This document shows positions 1 through 11,325 of a DNA stretch of 64,000 nt, in pieces. Made by a program: the position numbers and the translations under genes. The notes beneath the pieces are model-generated. The model saw only the letters and a program-made list of their open reading frames with translations, made no database searches and had not been told where the DNA came from. The stretch is from Blastocladiella emersonii ATCC 22665 (taxonomy: Eukaryota; Blastocladiomycota; Blastocladiomycetes; Blastocladiales; Blastocladiaceae): NCBI GenBank assembly GCA_025594325.1, contig JANHCV010000012.1, positions 496,001 through 560,000 on the forward strand, read 5' to 3'. Position 1 is the stretch's first letter. Every line of letters starts with the position of its first letter.

Positions 1-1438
1 TCGATCAGTCGAGCTACGAGCGGGCCGCATGCGACTGAGATCGTGTTGATGAGAGCTTGACCAGCGTCGACATCGTCCTTGATGGCCAAGTCGCGTTGGC
101 GCTCAAGTGAATTCAGCTCGTCCTCGAAGGCCTGAACTGTGCGGCCCGCCGTGGCATCAAGTACCCACGGAGTCTTAAAGTCGCCGTACTCGACAGTACC
201 CATGATGCGACCAAGCTTGCGCTTCACTTCGTGATACGGAAAATCCGTCTCATCAAATATGGCCGCGAAGAAGGCATGGATTCCATGACGGGCGAGGTGC
301 GAGGCACTGTAGCGCGAGCAAGCGTCGAGATTCCCCTCGTACACACCGCAAGCTGAGCGCTGGCTTCCAACTCCAGTGCGCAATGAGAACTCGGAGATCC
401 ACTTTTGATGGTTGACGTACTTGGCGCGGGAAAGAGGAGTCCAAGCTGGTTCACGGCCACGCGCCCATGGCGGACGTAGAAGTGGCACCACCACAGTTTC
501 TCGACATTGACGTATCGGTCGGAAGTGTCTTGGACGGGCGCTCGCTCGGGATGAGCGTAACGATCAGCAAGACGGTGGACAAGTTGATAGACAAGAGTGC
601 CTCGGTGGAGCGTTCCGTGCTGAACAGCTGCAAGCAAGTCGCGGGCAAGCTCGAGGTCCGGGATCACCTCTTCATCGCGAGCGAGATTCGTGGCAATCTG
701 GGTGATCTCTCCAAGCACCGAGAGCGTGGATGGATGAGGTCGCGGCGGCGCCTCGGGTTCGGGCCGTGGAGCGAACGTAAACGTCACAGTTGGTGCCGCG
801 GGCGGCGGCGGCGGCGGCGGCGGCGCGACGCTGTTCGAAGCGCCCAAGGTCGCGGACGCGACCACGTCATCGATCCCGCGCGCGACGAGATCCTCGGCAA
901 GCCGTTGCCCGTCAGCAAGGAGACGCTGCATGTCCTCGCTGTATTTGGCCGCGTGTCTCACGGCCTGCGCGATGCAGCCGCGACCGGAGAACAGCGCGAG
1001 GAAGCCTTGAGCGGGGACAAGCCGACGCGACAGGAAGCGGAGCGAGGGAATGGCAGCTTGAATCGCCCATGACGCGAGTCGTCCGGACCGAAGCATCTCG
1101 CCGCCAAACTTGCGCGCGTTCCGTTTAGTCACCGTGTCGAGCTCTGCAAAGCGTTTGAGGAAAGGGTAGACGTCAAGAAGCAACCGGTCCGTTCCTGTTG
1201 CACCAAGTTGCTCGCCGTCAAGCTGACACACATGGACGAGGGGAGGACTCGCTGCGGGAAGATCGCAAAGCACCGAGTAGCGCGGCTTTGTTGAGCCGTC
1301 CTCCCCGAAGGACGAAGTACTCGACGATGAGAGGTGAGACTGCAAGTCGGGCGGTATCGTTGACGCCGCGCTCACCGTCGGCGTGGCCGCCGTCGCGGCG
1401 GCCAACGGCGGCAAGGGTGATATTTCCATGGGTTCCAT
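1..1438 (-). CDS. Hypothetical protein, partial (3' end beyond the window)
   Basis: I do not recognise this protein. Reading starts at the ATG at 1438 and runs to about 440 with a compact N-terminal region, a proline run (eight consecutive Pro, from the GGC-rich tract near 800-830) and a helical central part. From about 440 to 1 a second frame is open and protein-like: it contains HAFFAAIFDETDF and a helical stretch ending at the window edge. The frame carrying the first part runs on only to a stop at 224 with low-quality residues. The two parts are therefore probably exons joined by a short intron around 430-490, or separated by a frameshift; I could not fix a convincing splice pair. A copy of the shared promoter motif lies about 440 bp upstream. 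Function unknown. Confidence 0.5.
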
Positions 1439-1880
1439 GTGTTACGATGGGCGGCTAGCTACTACGTTGCCGAGAGCGCGGGCAGCGCGAGCCCATGCAG
1501 CAAAGTCATCGCTCCGGCCGCTGGTCGATGAACACGAGTCAGCCCGCCAAGCTCCAAGGCTGGTCGGGGACTGCCCCCGCCCGCACGGGCCCCCGCACAC
1601 GGGCTTCGGCGCTCAACACGAGCATCAACACGGTGCATAGAGTGATTCACGAAGCAGTCACTATATTTTGTGCGGCCAGGGAAGAGCGGAGCAGGCGCGC
1701 CGACGCGCGCGCGAAGGCCGGCGACGCGTCGCGCCACCGCGACGAGGCGCGAGACACGCGAGACAAGCCACTCGCTCCGGTTCCACCCGAATCCGGACTT
1801 GACATGTCCGGGTCGCGGCCGGGTCGGCCCCCCTGCCAGTTCATCGCCTCACCTGACCCGGCTGTCAGCCATCTCGTACG

Positions 1881-1894
1881 TGGCGCACCGCGTC
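1881..1894 (-). promoter_or_regulatory. Copy of the shared upstream motif (TGGCGCACCGCGTC on + strand)
   Basis: This 14-bp match sits in the otherwise featureless 1439-1972 interval, between the 3' end of the first DUF4470-like gene and the start of the unknown gene at 1438. It is about 440 bp from that ATG, further than the 70-150 bp seen at other genes, so a long 5' leader or a missing upstream exon is possible. Nothing else was recognised in this interval. Confidence 0.35.
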
Positions 1895-1972
1895 CCGCAA
1901 CGAGTTAGGCAGATAGACAAACTTGTATTCAACAAACGATTCCTCTCCGCTTTACAACAGTCGCAGCAATAC

Positions 1973-4900
1973 TCAAACTTCCTTCGCAAAGAACTCGGTC
2001 AACTTCGGCCCCATCTCGTCCATGCCGCTGCGGCATGTCGCGTACGCGGGCAGGATCAAGACGCGCTTGAGGATCGGCCGGAGATCCTTGTACAGACCAG
2101 CATCAAACCGCGGGTCCGTCGCGGGGACCGGGTCGCGAATCGGCCGAAAGTCAAACGTGCCAAATGCAAGGCTGGATTCACTCGGGAGCGTGCACACCGA
2201 CAGCCGCCCTCTGATCGCGCGGAAGCAGTCGGCGAGGATCTGCCCGCGGCGCGTCATCTCGTCTGCTGTCAAGTCCTTTTCCTTTTCTTCCGTCATGCTG
2301 ATGCTGCACTCGAGCGCGGGCGTCGGGACCATGCTCGGGCCCGCCGAGGGGATGAAGACGGGCCGGTCGAAGAAGACGAGCAGGACCGGGTGCGTCGGCA
2401 GGCCGCAGTGCGCGACGCCGTCGTGCCCGGCCGCGAAAGCCTCGAAAATCAGTCGCGCGAACTCGACGACCTTGGCGTCAGAAGCCTTGGGCAAGTAGTA
2501 CGCGTTAAGCAAGGACATGGTGTTCTCGCTGTCGTACTCGACACGGGCCGGCGGCGGCTGCAGCGCGCGGATCAGGTCGGATGACGCGCACAACGTCGCG
2601 CGAATCGACTGCTGGCAGATGCGGCTGTCGGGCGAAGCGGGCACGCGGCGGCCGATGTGCGGAAAGGACGGCTTGAGACCGATATCACGGGCGACGCTCA
2701 AGGCGCGGCTGAGCAGCAGAGTAAGCTTGCCATCCTTGCGCGCAACCTGGGCCTTGCCGACGCGCACGGGGCTGGTCACGCGCATGGACTGGCGCACGCC
2801 GTCGACAAGCAGCGTCGCGGCGCCCTCCCCGTTCATGACGTCGTACCGCTCGGGGAACGTAAACTTGGTCTGCGCACCCGGCATGAAGGTCAGCGTGAGC
2901 GCAATCTGGTTCTCGTGCTCGACGGCACGGTCGACGGAAAGCGGCCACGAGTGAGCGATCGGCGGGCGGGACCCGATGAGCCCGCTCAAGAGCGGAATAA
3001 ACGGCTTGAGCGGGGCCCGCGAGTGGATCGCAGAAGGCAGCGGGAACCGTTTCCCGCCCATGAGTTCGCGCTTGGCGTTGGGGTCGGTGCCCCACCCGAT
3101 CTCTTCGCGGAACACGCCGACAGTGGCGCCGGACGGCATCGTATCGCGCAGAACCCCGGGAATCGCGGCGCGGATGCGCAGACGCGGCGAGTCGCCGTAA
3201 ATCGGCTCGACGTGCAAGCTCTCGAGGCGAAGCGTTGCGTCAAGCCAGCGTACTTCGAGCGCCAGGTACGACGGCGGCCAGCTCGGCCCGTCGACGGGAA
3301 CCGTGACCTCGAGGCGATCGTCGGTGAACGACGACTCTCGCACGCGCCGGAAGCCGTAGCGCAGCATCGAAGACATGAGGTCAGCGAGCCCAGTTGGGTC
3401 TTTTGAGTAAGGCGCGGGAATCTGCAGCACAAGTGCAGCGGCCTCGGGCCACTCGGGCGACGAGTGAAGCGCGGACCCGGACGCGACGATGCGACCGCTC
3501 GCAAAGGCGTAACCAAGCAGTTTGGGCAGGAACGTTTTCGTCGTCACGAGTGGGCCTACACCAAACATTGTCAGTACGCTGGCCGAACCGAACCGAGCGC
3601 GGTCAAAACGTACCAAACGGCGTCCCCTGGGCAAAGTATTTGGCGCAGTTGAGCAACGTCTCGAACAAGAACGTCGAGTCGGTGAGCGACGTGGGCACAG
3701 TCGGGTGCGGGAGCTTGGCGAAAGTAAGGTATCGGACGGGGGAGTCCGTGAGGTGCTTGCGGCTCCAAGCGAAGCGCTGGTACCACGTCTCGCTCGCCAG
3801 CGGATCCGAGCTCAGCATCTCGACAAGCGTCACACCAAACAGGGCCGGGTACGCTTCGTAGACCAAGCCCGTCATGTTGAGCAAGTAGTCCTTGAAGTCG
3901 TGCTCCTCCGTCTCCTTGGCCGTCGAGTACGCAAGCAGGCGCGCGCGGTCGGCGAAGCTGTCGTTGTGGCGAAGCAGCGCGCAGCCGTGAATCAGGATGC
4001 TGAGCAGGCCGCACGAGTCCATGAGATTATTCGTATCAACGACGTCGTAGCGCATCGCCGAGTCGGCCGCGAGCTCCTCCATGACGGCGACCGCGTGGCC
4101 GTGGGCGAACGAGAAGCGGAAGCGCGGACTTGACCCGCGCAGGCCGGCGCGAAGGGCAGCGACCCAGTCGGTGATCTCGGCAAGCATGACCGATTCGGGC
4201 GAGCCCTGCTTGATGAACAAGTCAAACGAGTCGGTTGGCAGGGTCGAGGCGTCAATGGCATAGTACGCGATGCTGTCGTAAGAGATCAGAAGCATGGTCG
4301 GGTTGACAACGGGCTCTTGGACCGGGCGAGCTCGACCGCCGACCGTAAACGCGCTCGACCCGGCAAGCCGCTCGAGATTGCACGCGATCCGCGCCGACTC
4401 GGCGTCCTCGAGAACGCCGGGGTATTGCGCGTGTACGCCGTCCATGAACTCGACCGCGTGCTTGGCATATTCTTGATCAGCGCTAGACGCGGCGCCCGAA
4501 CTCAATTCGATGTGCTGCTCGCGCTTGGCGAGAAGCGTGTCGACGGGCCACTCGACGTCGAGCCACGCGCGCCAGCAGCGGCGGAGTTCGGAAAGCGTCG
4601 AGCTGTTCAACACGCGGAGCGCCGAGTTCATAGGCACGTTGGCCCAATCCTTTTCGATGCACGCGCGGAGCTGGCCGTTCCAAAAGTCGCGAACGTTCGG
4701 GTCGAGGACCACCGAGTACCACAGCTGCCCGACGTAGCGGGCGAGCGTGTCCGTGTCGAGCTCGTTCGGAAGCGTGTTGGCGATGGCGTGGAGGATCAGA
4801 AAGTTGCGCGCAAGGACCTCCGGCTGCTGGTCATTGAGCGTGAACGAGAAGGTTGCGATCGCGCCCTTGGCGGCCGCCTCGCACACGGTGCGCGCGACTT

Positions 4901-5156
4901 CGGCCAAGTCGCCGCAGCCGCACACGAGCGCCTTCAAGACAAGCCGCGTGCACGAGTCGTGGTAAAGAAACAGGTCGCGCGGCGGCAGGCGGCGGAACGG
5001 GCGGTACGTGTCGACGCGGTTCCCACGGTACGGCGTGCGGCACGTCAGCATCAACGGCGCCGACGGCGCGGGCGGCTCGTTCATAATAGCAGAACTAGAG
5101 GTGGATGATGCATTGCCGCCAGTTGCGGGCTTTTTCGGTCGCGGTCTTGCCTTCAT
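1973..5156 (-). CDS. DUF4470-like family protein, copy 1 (intact)
   Basis: A 1041-aa protein in two exons. The intron at 3613-3556 (58 bp, GTACGT..GTAG, branch TACTGAC) restores one frame across two long open frames. The start at 5156 is chosen because all copies begin M(K/R)..KPATG. The N-terminal half shows the hallmark of fungal DUF4470 proteins (relatives of the DNAAF3 N-terminus): FLYHDSCTR, then CGCGDLAEVARTVCEAA, then LARNFLILHAI. Later it has the Rossmann-type block YDVVDTNNLMDSCGLLSIL. The second exon opens with TTKTFLPKLLGYAFASGRI, matching the helical continuation of that family. Fungal relatives usually end in a MYND zinc finger; no such Cys/His cluster is visible here. The best intact reference for the family with the copy at 14738-17955. 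Molecular role unknown, probably cytosolic or nuclear. Confidence 0.8.
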
Positions 5157-5260
5157 GGTGTGTGGTTCGGGGAGAGCAGACGAAACGCGCGGCGACCTGC
5201 AGCGTTGACGATCCGCGCGCTCTGCTGACTCACCTGCCACTTCGCTCAGCACTCATGCCG

Positions 5261-5274
5261 TGGCGCACCGCGTC
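5261..5274 (-). promoter_or_regulatory. Shared upstream motif of DUF4470 copy 1
   Basis: TGGCGCACCGCGTC on the + strand, 105 bp upstream of the ATG at 5156. It matches the element found at the same distance from other DUF4470-like and LRR genes. No good E-box is present beside this copy. It lies in the short gap between this gene and the chitin deacetylase 3' end at 5365. Confidence 0.5.
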
Positions 5275-5364
5275 CACCGAGTGTTCAGAGGATGTCACTC
5301 AAGCGAGCGCGAGTACGCAAACACTGCTACATTGACTAAACTGAACAAAACGATCCGACTCGAT

Positions 5365-7184
5365 CTACACAGCGTACGGCCGCTTGTTCAAACACTCGGC
5401 CATTCGGACGAGCTTGAACCCGTTCTCCCGCGAGATGCGGATCGCGCTCGGCGCCACGGCTCCCGTGTGGTCCTGGATGTCGTGGGCGAGGAGCACCCAG
5501 CTGCGCTGGCTCGGGTTGCGGACCCACGAGCGGTAGTACTGCTCGATGCCCTCGACGGTCGCCGACGCCTCCCAGTCGCTCGTGTCCGAGTTCCACACCG
5601 ACACCGTGTACCCGAGCTCGCCCGCGATCAGCTGGTAGCTGGCCGCCGTGATGATCCCGTACGGCGGGCGGAAGAAGCGCGGCGTGAGCCCGATCGCCGC
5701 CTGAATCGCCGCCTCGGTGCGCGACATCTGGTCCCGGACCTGCAGCAGCGTGAGGGTTGAAATGTCGAAGTGGTCATAGGTGTGATGGGCTACCTGATGG
5801 CCCTCTGCGACTGCGCGCTGCGCAAGAGCCGGCTGCGCGGCCACGTTCTTGCCGAGCCAGTAGAAGGTCGTCTTGGCGCCCGCCGCGAGGAACGCGTCGA
5901 GGATCCGCGCGGTCCCCACACCCGGCCCGTCGTCGTACGTGATAGCGAGCATTCCCGGCCACCCGCAGCTGTTGAGCTCACCGTTGGGCCCGAGCTCGAA
6001 GTTGGGCGCGGGCAGGTCGGTCGCGGGGGTGAAGGTGCGCGGGTCCGCGACGGGCGTCGGCAGGTACGCGAGCGCGACGCCGTCGACGGTGGTGAGCCCG
6101 CACCCGGGCAAGCCGACAAACACCTCGCCGTCGCACTGCGACTTGCACCCGAGCGCCTTGGCGCAGTTGGCGACGCCCGACGAGCACCGGTTGTTGGGCC
6201 CGCAGCACACGCCGCCGGGGCACGCCTGCGTCTCGGAGCACGGCACGGCGTTGGTCGGGAGCAGGCACACGCCCGCGGCCGGCGTCACGGTCTTGGTCGG
6301 CGGCAGCGTGATGGGCGTGACGGTCGTCGAGCCGCACTTCGGGAGGCCGGCGACCGCCTTCTTGTCGCACTGGCCCTGGCACCCGTTGCCGCAGTAGTCG
6401 GCCGTCGTGCCGCACCACCCGGCCAGACTGCAGCACTGGCCCGACGGGCACAGCTGGAGCGCCGAGCACTGCTTGCTCCCGACGGGCATGATGCAGCGGC
6501 TGCCGAGCGTGAAGGTGCTCGTGGGCGCGGCGGTCGTGGTGGTGGTGGTCGTAGTCGAGACAATAGTCGTAGTCGTGGCCGAAACGGTGGAAGAGACCGT
6601 CGCGGAGCGGGTCGAGGTCGAGGTAGTAGCGGGCGCAGTCGAAGACGAAGCCGAGGACGACGACGCCGCGCCGCAGGTCGGGAGACCCGTCACGGCCTTC
6701 TTGTCGCACTGGCCGAGGCAGCCGGTCCCGCAGTGGTCGACCGTGGTCCCGCACCAGCCGTACGGGCTGCAGCACTGGCCGCCCGGGCACAGGCGCGTCG
6801 CCGAGCACTGCGTCGAGCCGGCGGGCAGGACACAGCTGCCGGCGGGAACGGGCACAGTGGTCGGGGTGACGGAGCAGGTGGCGAGGTTCGGGATGGCGAC
6901 TCTGTCGCACTGGCTCAAGCAGCCTACGAAGGGACGAACGACGACGGGATCGTCGTCAGTTGATCGAGCGCACTACGTTGCGACGACGCGATCGTACCGG
7001 TGGCGCAGTGCGCCGTCGTGGTGCCGCACCAGCCGTACTGCGAGCAGCACTGGCCGCCAGGGCACACGTTGAGCGCCGAGCACTGCTGCGTCGACGAGGC
7101 GAGCACGCACTGGGTCGACTGCGCGAGCGCACCGGTCGTGGCGAGGCCGAGGACGGCCAGGAGGGCAACCAGGTGCTGCCGCAT
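5365..7184 (-). CDS. Secreted chitin deacetylase (CE4) with four CBM18 domains
   Basis: A 581-aa secreted enzyme predicted to remove acetyl groups from chitin, giving chitosan in the cell wall. The start at 7184 gives a signal peptide ([20 protein letters not shown]). Four hevein-type CBM18 modules follow, at about residues 26-65, 90-136, 205-250 and 280-326; the fourth is divergent. Ser/Thr-rich linkers separate them. The NodB domain, about residues 385-575, has the five CE4 motifs: TYDDGP (catalytic and metal Asp), HHTYDH, RPPYG, DTSDW and LLAHD. An intron at 6997-6924 (74 bp, GTACGA..GTAG) interrupts the first CBM18 just before its last cysteines; joining gives CATGCLSQCD. CBM18-rich chitin deacetylases are typical of chytrid-type fungi. 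Confidence 0.9.
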
Positions 7185-7662
7185 CGTGCGATCTAGGTAT
7201 GCGAGTGGTGTGCGAGCAAGGAAGGGGGAGAGCGACAACGGTCGGTCGGCAACTCTGTGGCCTTGGCTGCCACCCGACCTGCGGAGGACGAGTTGCACCG
7301 AGTTTCGCGCGCTCGTTTAGAGTTTCGCGGTCCGAAACCTCCCACGTGGGTCCTTGAAACCCTCGGAAATCGAGGGCGCCACGAAACCGCGGTGCGTTTC
7401 AGATCAGACTGCGGGCGCGTCGAACGCAAGCGACGCGATTGGGCGTCCCTGAACAGCCCCCAATCGCCCGCCCGCCTGAAGATCGTCCCTGCGTGGCCTT
7501 GAGGCACTCGCTCCGAGCTCCTCGAAGTCACCGAGCTGCTGTTGCTCTGCCGCGGCCCAAGTCCGCCTTCAGACTCTTTCGACCTGCACTCCCGTGTCCG
7601 AAGTGCCCTGGCTCCGGCGTTGCCACCGGACGGGCGTGATGCCTCGCGAGTGTCTCCTCCCG

Positions 7663-7686
7663 GAGACGCGTTGCGATATCATGTGA
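7663..7686 (+). promoter_or_regulatory. Shared upstream motif in + orientation (GAGACGCGTTGCG.. CATGTGA)
   Basis: This element lies about 80-105 bp before the ATG at 7767. It is the only clear copy serving a + strand gene, and it is reversed relative to the copies at - strand genes, so its orientation follows the gene. The rest of the 7185-7766 interval shows nothing else recognisable. Confidence 0.55.
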
Positions 7687-7766
7687 CGGTCCCGAGCGCA
7701 CCGGAACGCGCTTTCCCATCCGAGCAACCGCGCGTTCGCTTCGCTCACCCCCACAAATCGTGACCC

Positions 7767-9995
7767 ATGCAGTTAACAATGAAACACTTCATGCAACGGG
7801 ACAAGCAACCGTCGGAAAAGTCGCTGCTGTTGTGCTTTGGCGATCTCCCGACCGAACTTGCGATTATGGTGGTGCAGCTCGCGCAGCCTCGCCTCGCTCT
7901 CGTACCAGCGTCACGCGCTATTTACGCTTTGGCTTGCGATTTCCACGTTCTCGCGCCTTGGACCCTTGGCGAAGTCTCCCGTATCGATTCAGCTTCATGT
8001 TCGAGCGCTGCAGCTTCATGTTCGAACGCGTGGGAGTCCGCAATTACTGCGGTCCATTGGACACGGGCGAAGCCTTCAAAGTCGGATCGCAAGACCCAAT
8101 CAATCACGCTTGCCGCTTACCGCGCTCGCTCCGAGTCGTTGATGCGCGCCCTCGTCGTGTGCGCTGGAGCACGGCCGATCCAGGACATGAACCTCGATCT
8201 TGGCGAGCTTACTGCCAAGGCTCAGGATACCTCCGTAGGCAAGCTCTACCGGCACCCATTGGCTGTCCACATCATCGTTGCCGTTCGTGCGGTCCAGGCG
8301 GGTCACACCCTGCTTGTTACCGACGTTCTCGCAGGGATTCAGTCCGGATGGCCGCAACTGCTCACGCTGACTTTGTCCTGGTTGGATTGGGCCGACGCGC
8401 TACTAAGGCTTGGGCTTCCCATCAACGAGTACTCGGAGCTTGACAATTTGCCCAGGTTCGTGGACGTTCTTGCCTGCTTCGCCGTCAAGTACTGGGAGCC
8501 CGACACGCTTTGGCTGCTCCTATCTCCACAATACGGCGTCGATCCGCGCAAGCTCGTTGTAACGCTGTTTTCGCCCGACATGGCTGACTGGGTATTTTGG
8601 AACATTGCGGAATCTCACCCGACGTGCGAAAACGTTGCCACTGTCATCAGCTGGCTTTTTACGCAGGGTTGGACGAATGTCGACATGGGTACCACCACGG
8701 CACTTAAGCAAGTTGCCGTCGTGAGCCCTTCCGCCTTTGCTCTGCTCTTGTCGCGATCGCGAGATCCGGTTGAGGCGGACCTGAATAGCCTTGGCCGATC
8801 CGAGTTTTCTTGCCACTTGTCTCGCCATTACGCCAACTCCGGATTCTACTGCCTTGACGACGTCCTCTCACTGCTTCCATTCGAGATCCTTGAGAATGAG
8901 TATTTCGCGCGTATGGCTATCGCTGGCCTGAAGGATCGAAATCCTGAAGTAATTGAGAAAATCCGAGGTTTACTTCTTCCGACCGAAAACACGTGGGACG
9001 ATGTACTCGTCAAAGGTTAGGTTTTTTCTTCACACTTGGCGGAGGTCATCGCTGTGGACTCACCCGCGTCGCTTGTAGCATTTTCTCTTGCCTGCAGAGC
9101 AACCCAGTCCTGCTCGTCCGTCCTTGACGGCCTTATCCACTTGGCCCGCACTTCAGGTGTGGCAGATCCGCTTGAACGCTTTGCCGTCGACACATCCAGT
9201 GAAGACAGGGATCATGGTCCAATCAAACGCTTTGCGTCACTTCTCGCGCTTCTCAAGTCGGAAGCGCGGACGGCTGACCCGCTTGACGTGCTCGCTGTTG
9301 CAACGGGCCTGCTCACGATCAAACTGGACACAACTGACACTCCTACACCGGATGTCTCACGCGCTATCTCCCAGTATGCCACCGTGATTCTGGGAAATGT
9401 GGAGACCAAGGATCGCGCCCTCGACATGATACGCGAATCGGGTGCGACGGTTCCAATACACTGCGCAATGCTTGCGTCCCACTTTTCCTCCCACGCCAGC
9501 TCCGCCCTCGCAAACCCGGATTCTTCCTTGGAGCTCTGCACCGCTTGCCCGCATTCATACCAGAGCGCTTGGCGCAGCGCCTTCGCGTCGCTACTTTCCC
9601 TCAACGCCCCGCTCTGCTTCAAGGCCAGCGCTCTTGTGAGCTTGTTGAAGTCAGTCAAAAAAGAGCACGCACTGGCGCTGGACCACGAAGCCGCTAACGA
9701 GTGCTGTGCTACGGGCGGCACGTCGCGCTTCATCGTGGGCGCACTGCTGGAAAAGCGCCCGACCCTGCTGTCGAGTATATTACTCGTCTTCTCACCAGTT
9801 TCGCCAGCATTTACAAGTTTGATCCCGAGCGGGGCATTGCGCGGCGTGCTTGATGAAGCCAGCGTACGCAAAATTGCGAACAAGCCGGGGTATCCAGCAG
9901 CGCAGCTCCGGGAACTGGAGCGCGTTTCGGGCATGCTGAGCCCCGAGCACTACTCTCCAAGCGCGGAGGACGGTGACATGAGCCAGGCGACTTGA
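7767..9995 (+). CDS. F-box-like hypothetical protein, interrupted by one in-frame TAG
   Basis: The first part (7767-9020, 417 aa) begins with an F-box-like segment (LPTELAIMVVQLAQ) and continues as helical, leucine-rich sequence without recognised repeats. The second part (9021-9995) is in the same frame and equally protein-like, separated only by the TAG at 9018-9020. It has no ATG near its start, so it is probably not an independent gene. Two explanations fit: a 42-bp intron 9003-9044 (GTACTC..GGAG), shorter than the others in this window, or a nonsense mutation. With the intron the product is 728 aa; without it, 417 aa. It has a good copy of the shared promoter motif. I do not recognise the family; an adaptor role in ubiquitin ligases is only suggested by the F-box-like start. 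Confidence 0.55.
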
Positions 9996-10020
9996 CTGCG
10001 TTTGGTACCCGCCTTCGACG

Positions 10021-10108
10021 CGTTGCGCCACTCACGTGTATTAGCGGCGCGTTTCTCGTGCAAATGAATATGAACCAACCCGTGAACACGGACCCGCAAA
10101 TTCCTTGA
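10021..10108 (+). pseudogene. Possible orphan promoter plus 14-codon gene remnant
   Basis: CGTTGCGCCACTCACGTG at 10021-10038 is the shared promoter motif in + orientation. It is followed at 10064 by an ATG reading MNMNQPVNTDPQIP and a stop. This short peptide resembles the first residues of LRR-family genes (one at 52911 starts MNMSNPTPCNP). It may be what is left of a deleted LRR gene. The resemblance is short and could be chance. No other feature is visible up to 10288. Confidence 0.25.
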
Positions 10109-10288
10109 AGACAATCTTGAACGTTTTCTTGAGTGCCCTTGTCCTCCTCACATGGTTCCCTTGGTAGGGTACGCCTCGAACCTTGACCGAACCGTATCCA
10201 TCCGGCTCGCCGCGAAGAGTCTCTCGCACTTTAGCACCCCCGAAGGTGCTTGCCTGCTTGAGTATTCCACTAGTTCACTGGTGCACGC

Positions 10289-11002
10289 TTAGTACTGACA
10301 GCTCAATCGGCCGCGCTTGCTAAGCATCGACTCGACAGAGCAGTCAACGTCGAGCCAAGCACGCCAGCAGCGCTGGAGCTCTTGCTGAGTCCCGATGTTG
10401 AGAAAGGCGAGCTGGGAGGGGGCAGGAAGTGTACTCCAATCCTTGTCGATACACACGCGCAGCTGGCCGTTCCAACATTCACGAACCTTGGGCTCGAGCA
10501 CGGGGGAGTACCAGAGCCGACTGATTTAGCGATTAAGGGCATTTGTATCGAGCTCGATTGGCGAGATGGTGGCGATGGCGTGAAGGATCAGCATATACCA
10601 AGCAAGAACCTCGCGCTGCCAGTCGTTCAGCACAAAGTACATCTTGGCCTTTGCATCCTTGGCCGCGGCCTCGTACATGGTACGAGCGACCTCGGCCAAA
10701 TCATCACAGCCGCAGAGAGGCGCTGTGAGCTCGGGTCGCGTGCTCGAGTCATGGTAGAGGAAGAGATTGCGCGGCGGAAGATGCCGAAACGACGAAAGCT
10801 CTCCACGCGATGCCCGCGGTAAGGCGTGCGGCAAGTCAAGGTGAACGGCAGCGGCGCGTCGGCCCAATCCATGATGAGCATGCGGGGGTTTCGCGAGCTT
10901 CTCTGCCGATGCTCCCGCAGGTAGAAGAATGGATGTTTCGTAGTATGCCAGCAATTTGCTCTCAGTTAGGGCTGCATTAGATTTCTTATTCGACGGATCC
11001 AT
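10289..11002 (-). pseudogene. DUF4470-like family, decayed 5' fragment (copy 2)
   Basis: The family's N-terminal region is recognisable but broken three times. The TCRTPYRG segment is in one frame (about 10881-10795) and the NLFLYHDSSTRPEL and LCGCDDLAEVART segments in another, so there is a frameshift near 10795. The frame then meets TAA at 10528-10526, exactly where the other copies have Tyr-Val-Gly-Gln before LWYS. It resumes in frame with RLWYSPVLEPKV and KDWSTLP. Homology stops after DVDCSVESMLSKRG near 10300; the remaining two-thirds of the gene is missing. The last residues before the stop at 10289 are not family-like. A promoter motif copy persists upstream. Confidence 0.85.
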
Positions 11003-11071
11003 GGTTGCGAGTGGGGGAGCGTGAGAACCGGCTCGGCGCTTCCAAGACTTCGGTCCGCCAGCCGCCCGTGA

Positions 11072-11097
11072 TCACATGATGTGTGGCGCAACGCGAT
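11072..11097 (-). promoter_or_regulatory. Shared upstream motif retained by DUF4470 pseudogene
   Basis: TCACATGA (11072-11079) followed four bases later by TGGCGCAACGCGAT (11084-11097) on the + strand, 70-95 bp upstream of the start at 11002. Both halves of the composite motif are present although the gene is decayed. The rest of 11003-11325 shows nothing else. Confidence 0.5.
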
Positions 11098-11325
11098 CAA
11101 GGCGCGCTCGGCGACTTGCCGGCTGCCCGCCGCGCCAGCACCATGCCTCAACCTCAAGTGCTCCACGGAGACCAAGCTCCGGCGAAGGTGATAACACAGC
11201 ACGAGCGGCACGAAGTGGGATCCTTGGAGAGTCGATTCAGCGCGCAGAAATCCATTCGCGACCGGCGCCCACTTTCTCTACACAACCAGCAATGATTTAT
11301 GTTTCGATGAACACGGAAGGAAGAA

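Noticed and set aside
5770-6963. 397-codon + strand open frame opposite the chitin deacetylase
   Set aside because: No motifs and Arg/Gly-rich; the minus strand has CE4 and CBM18 signatures.
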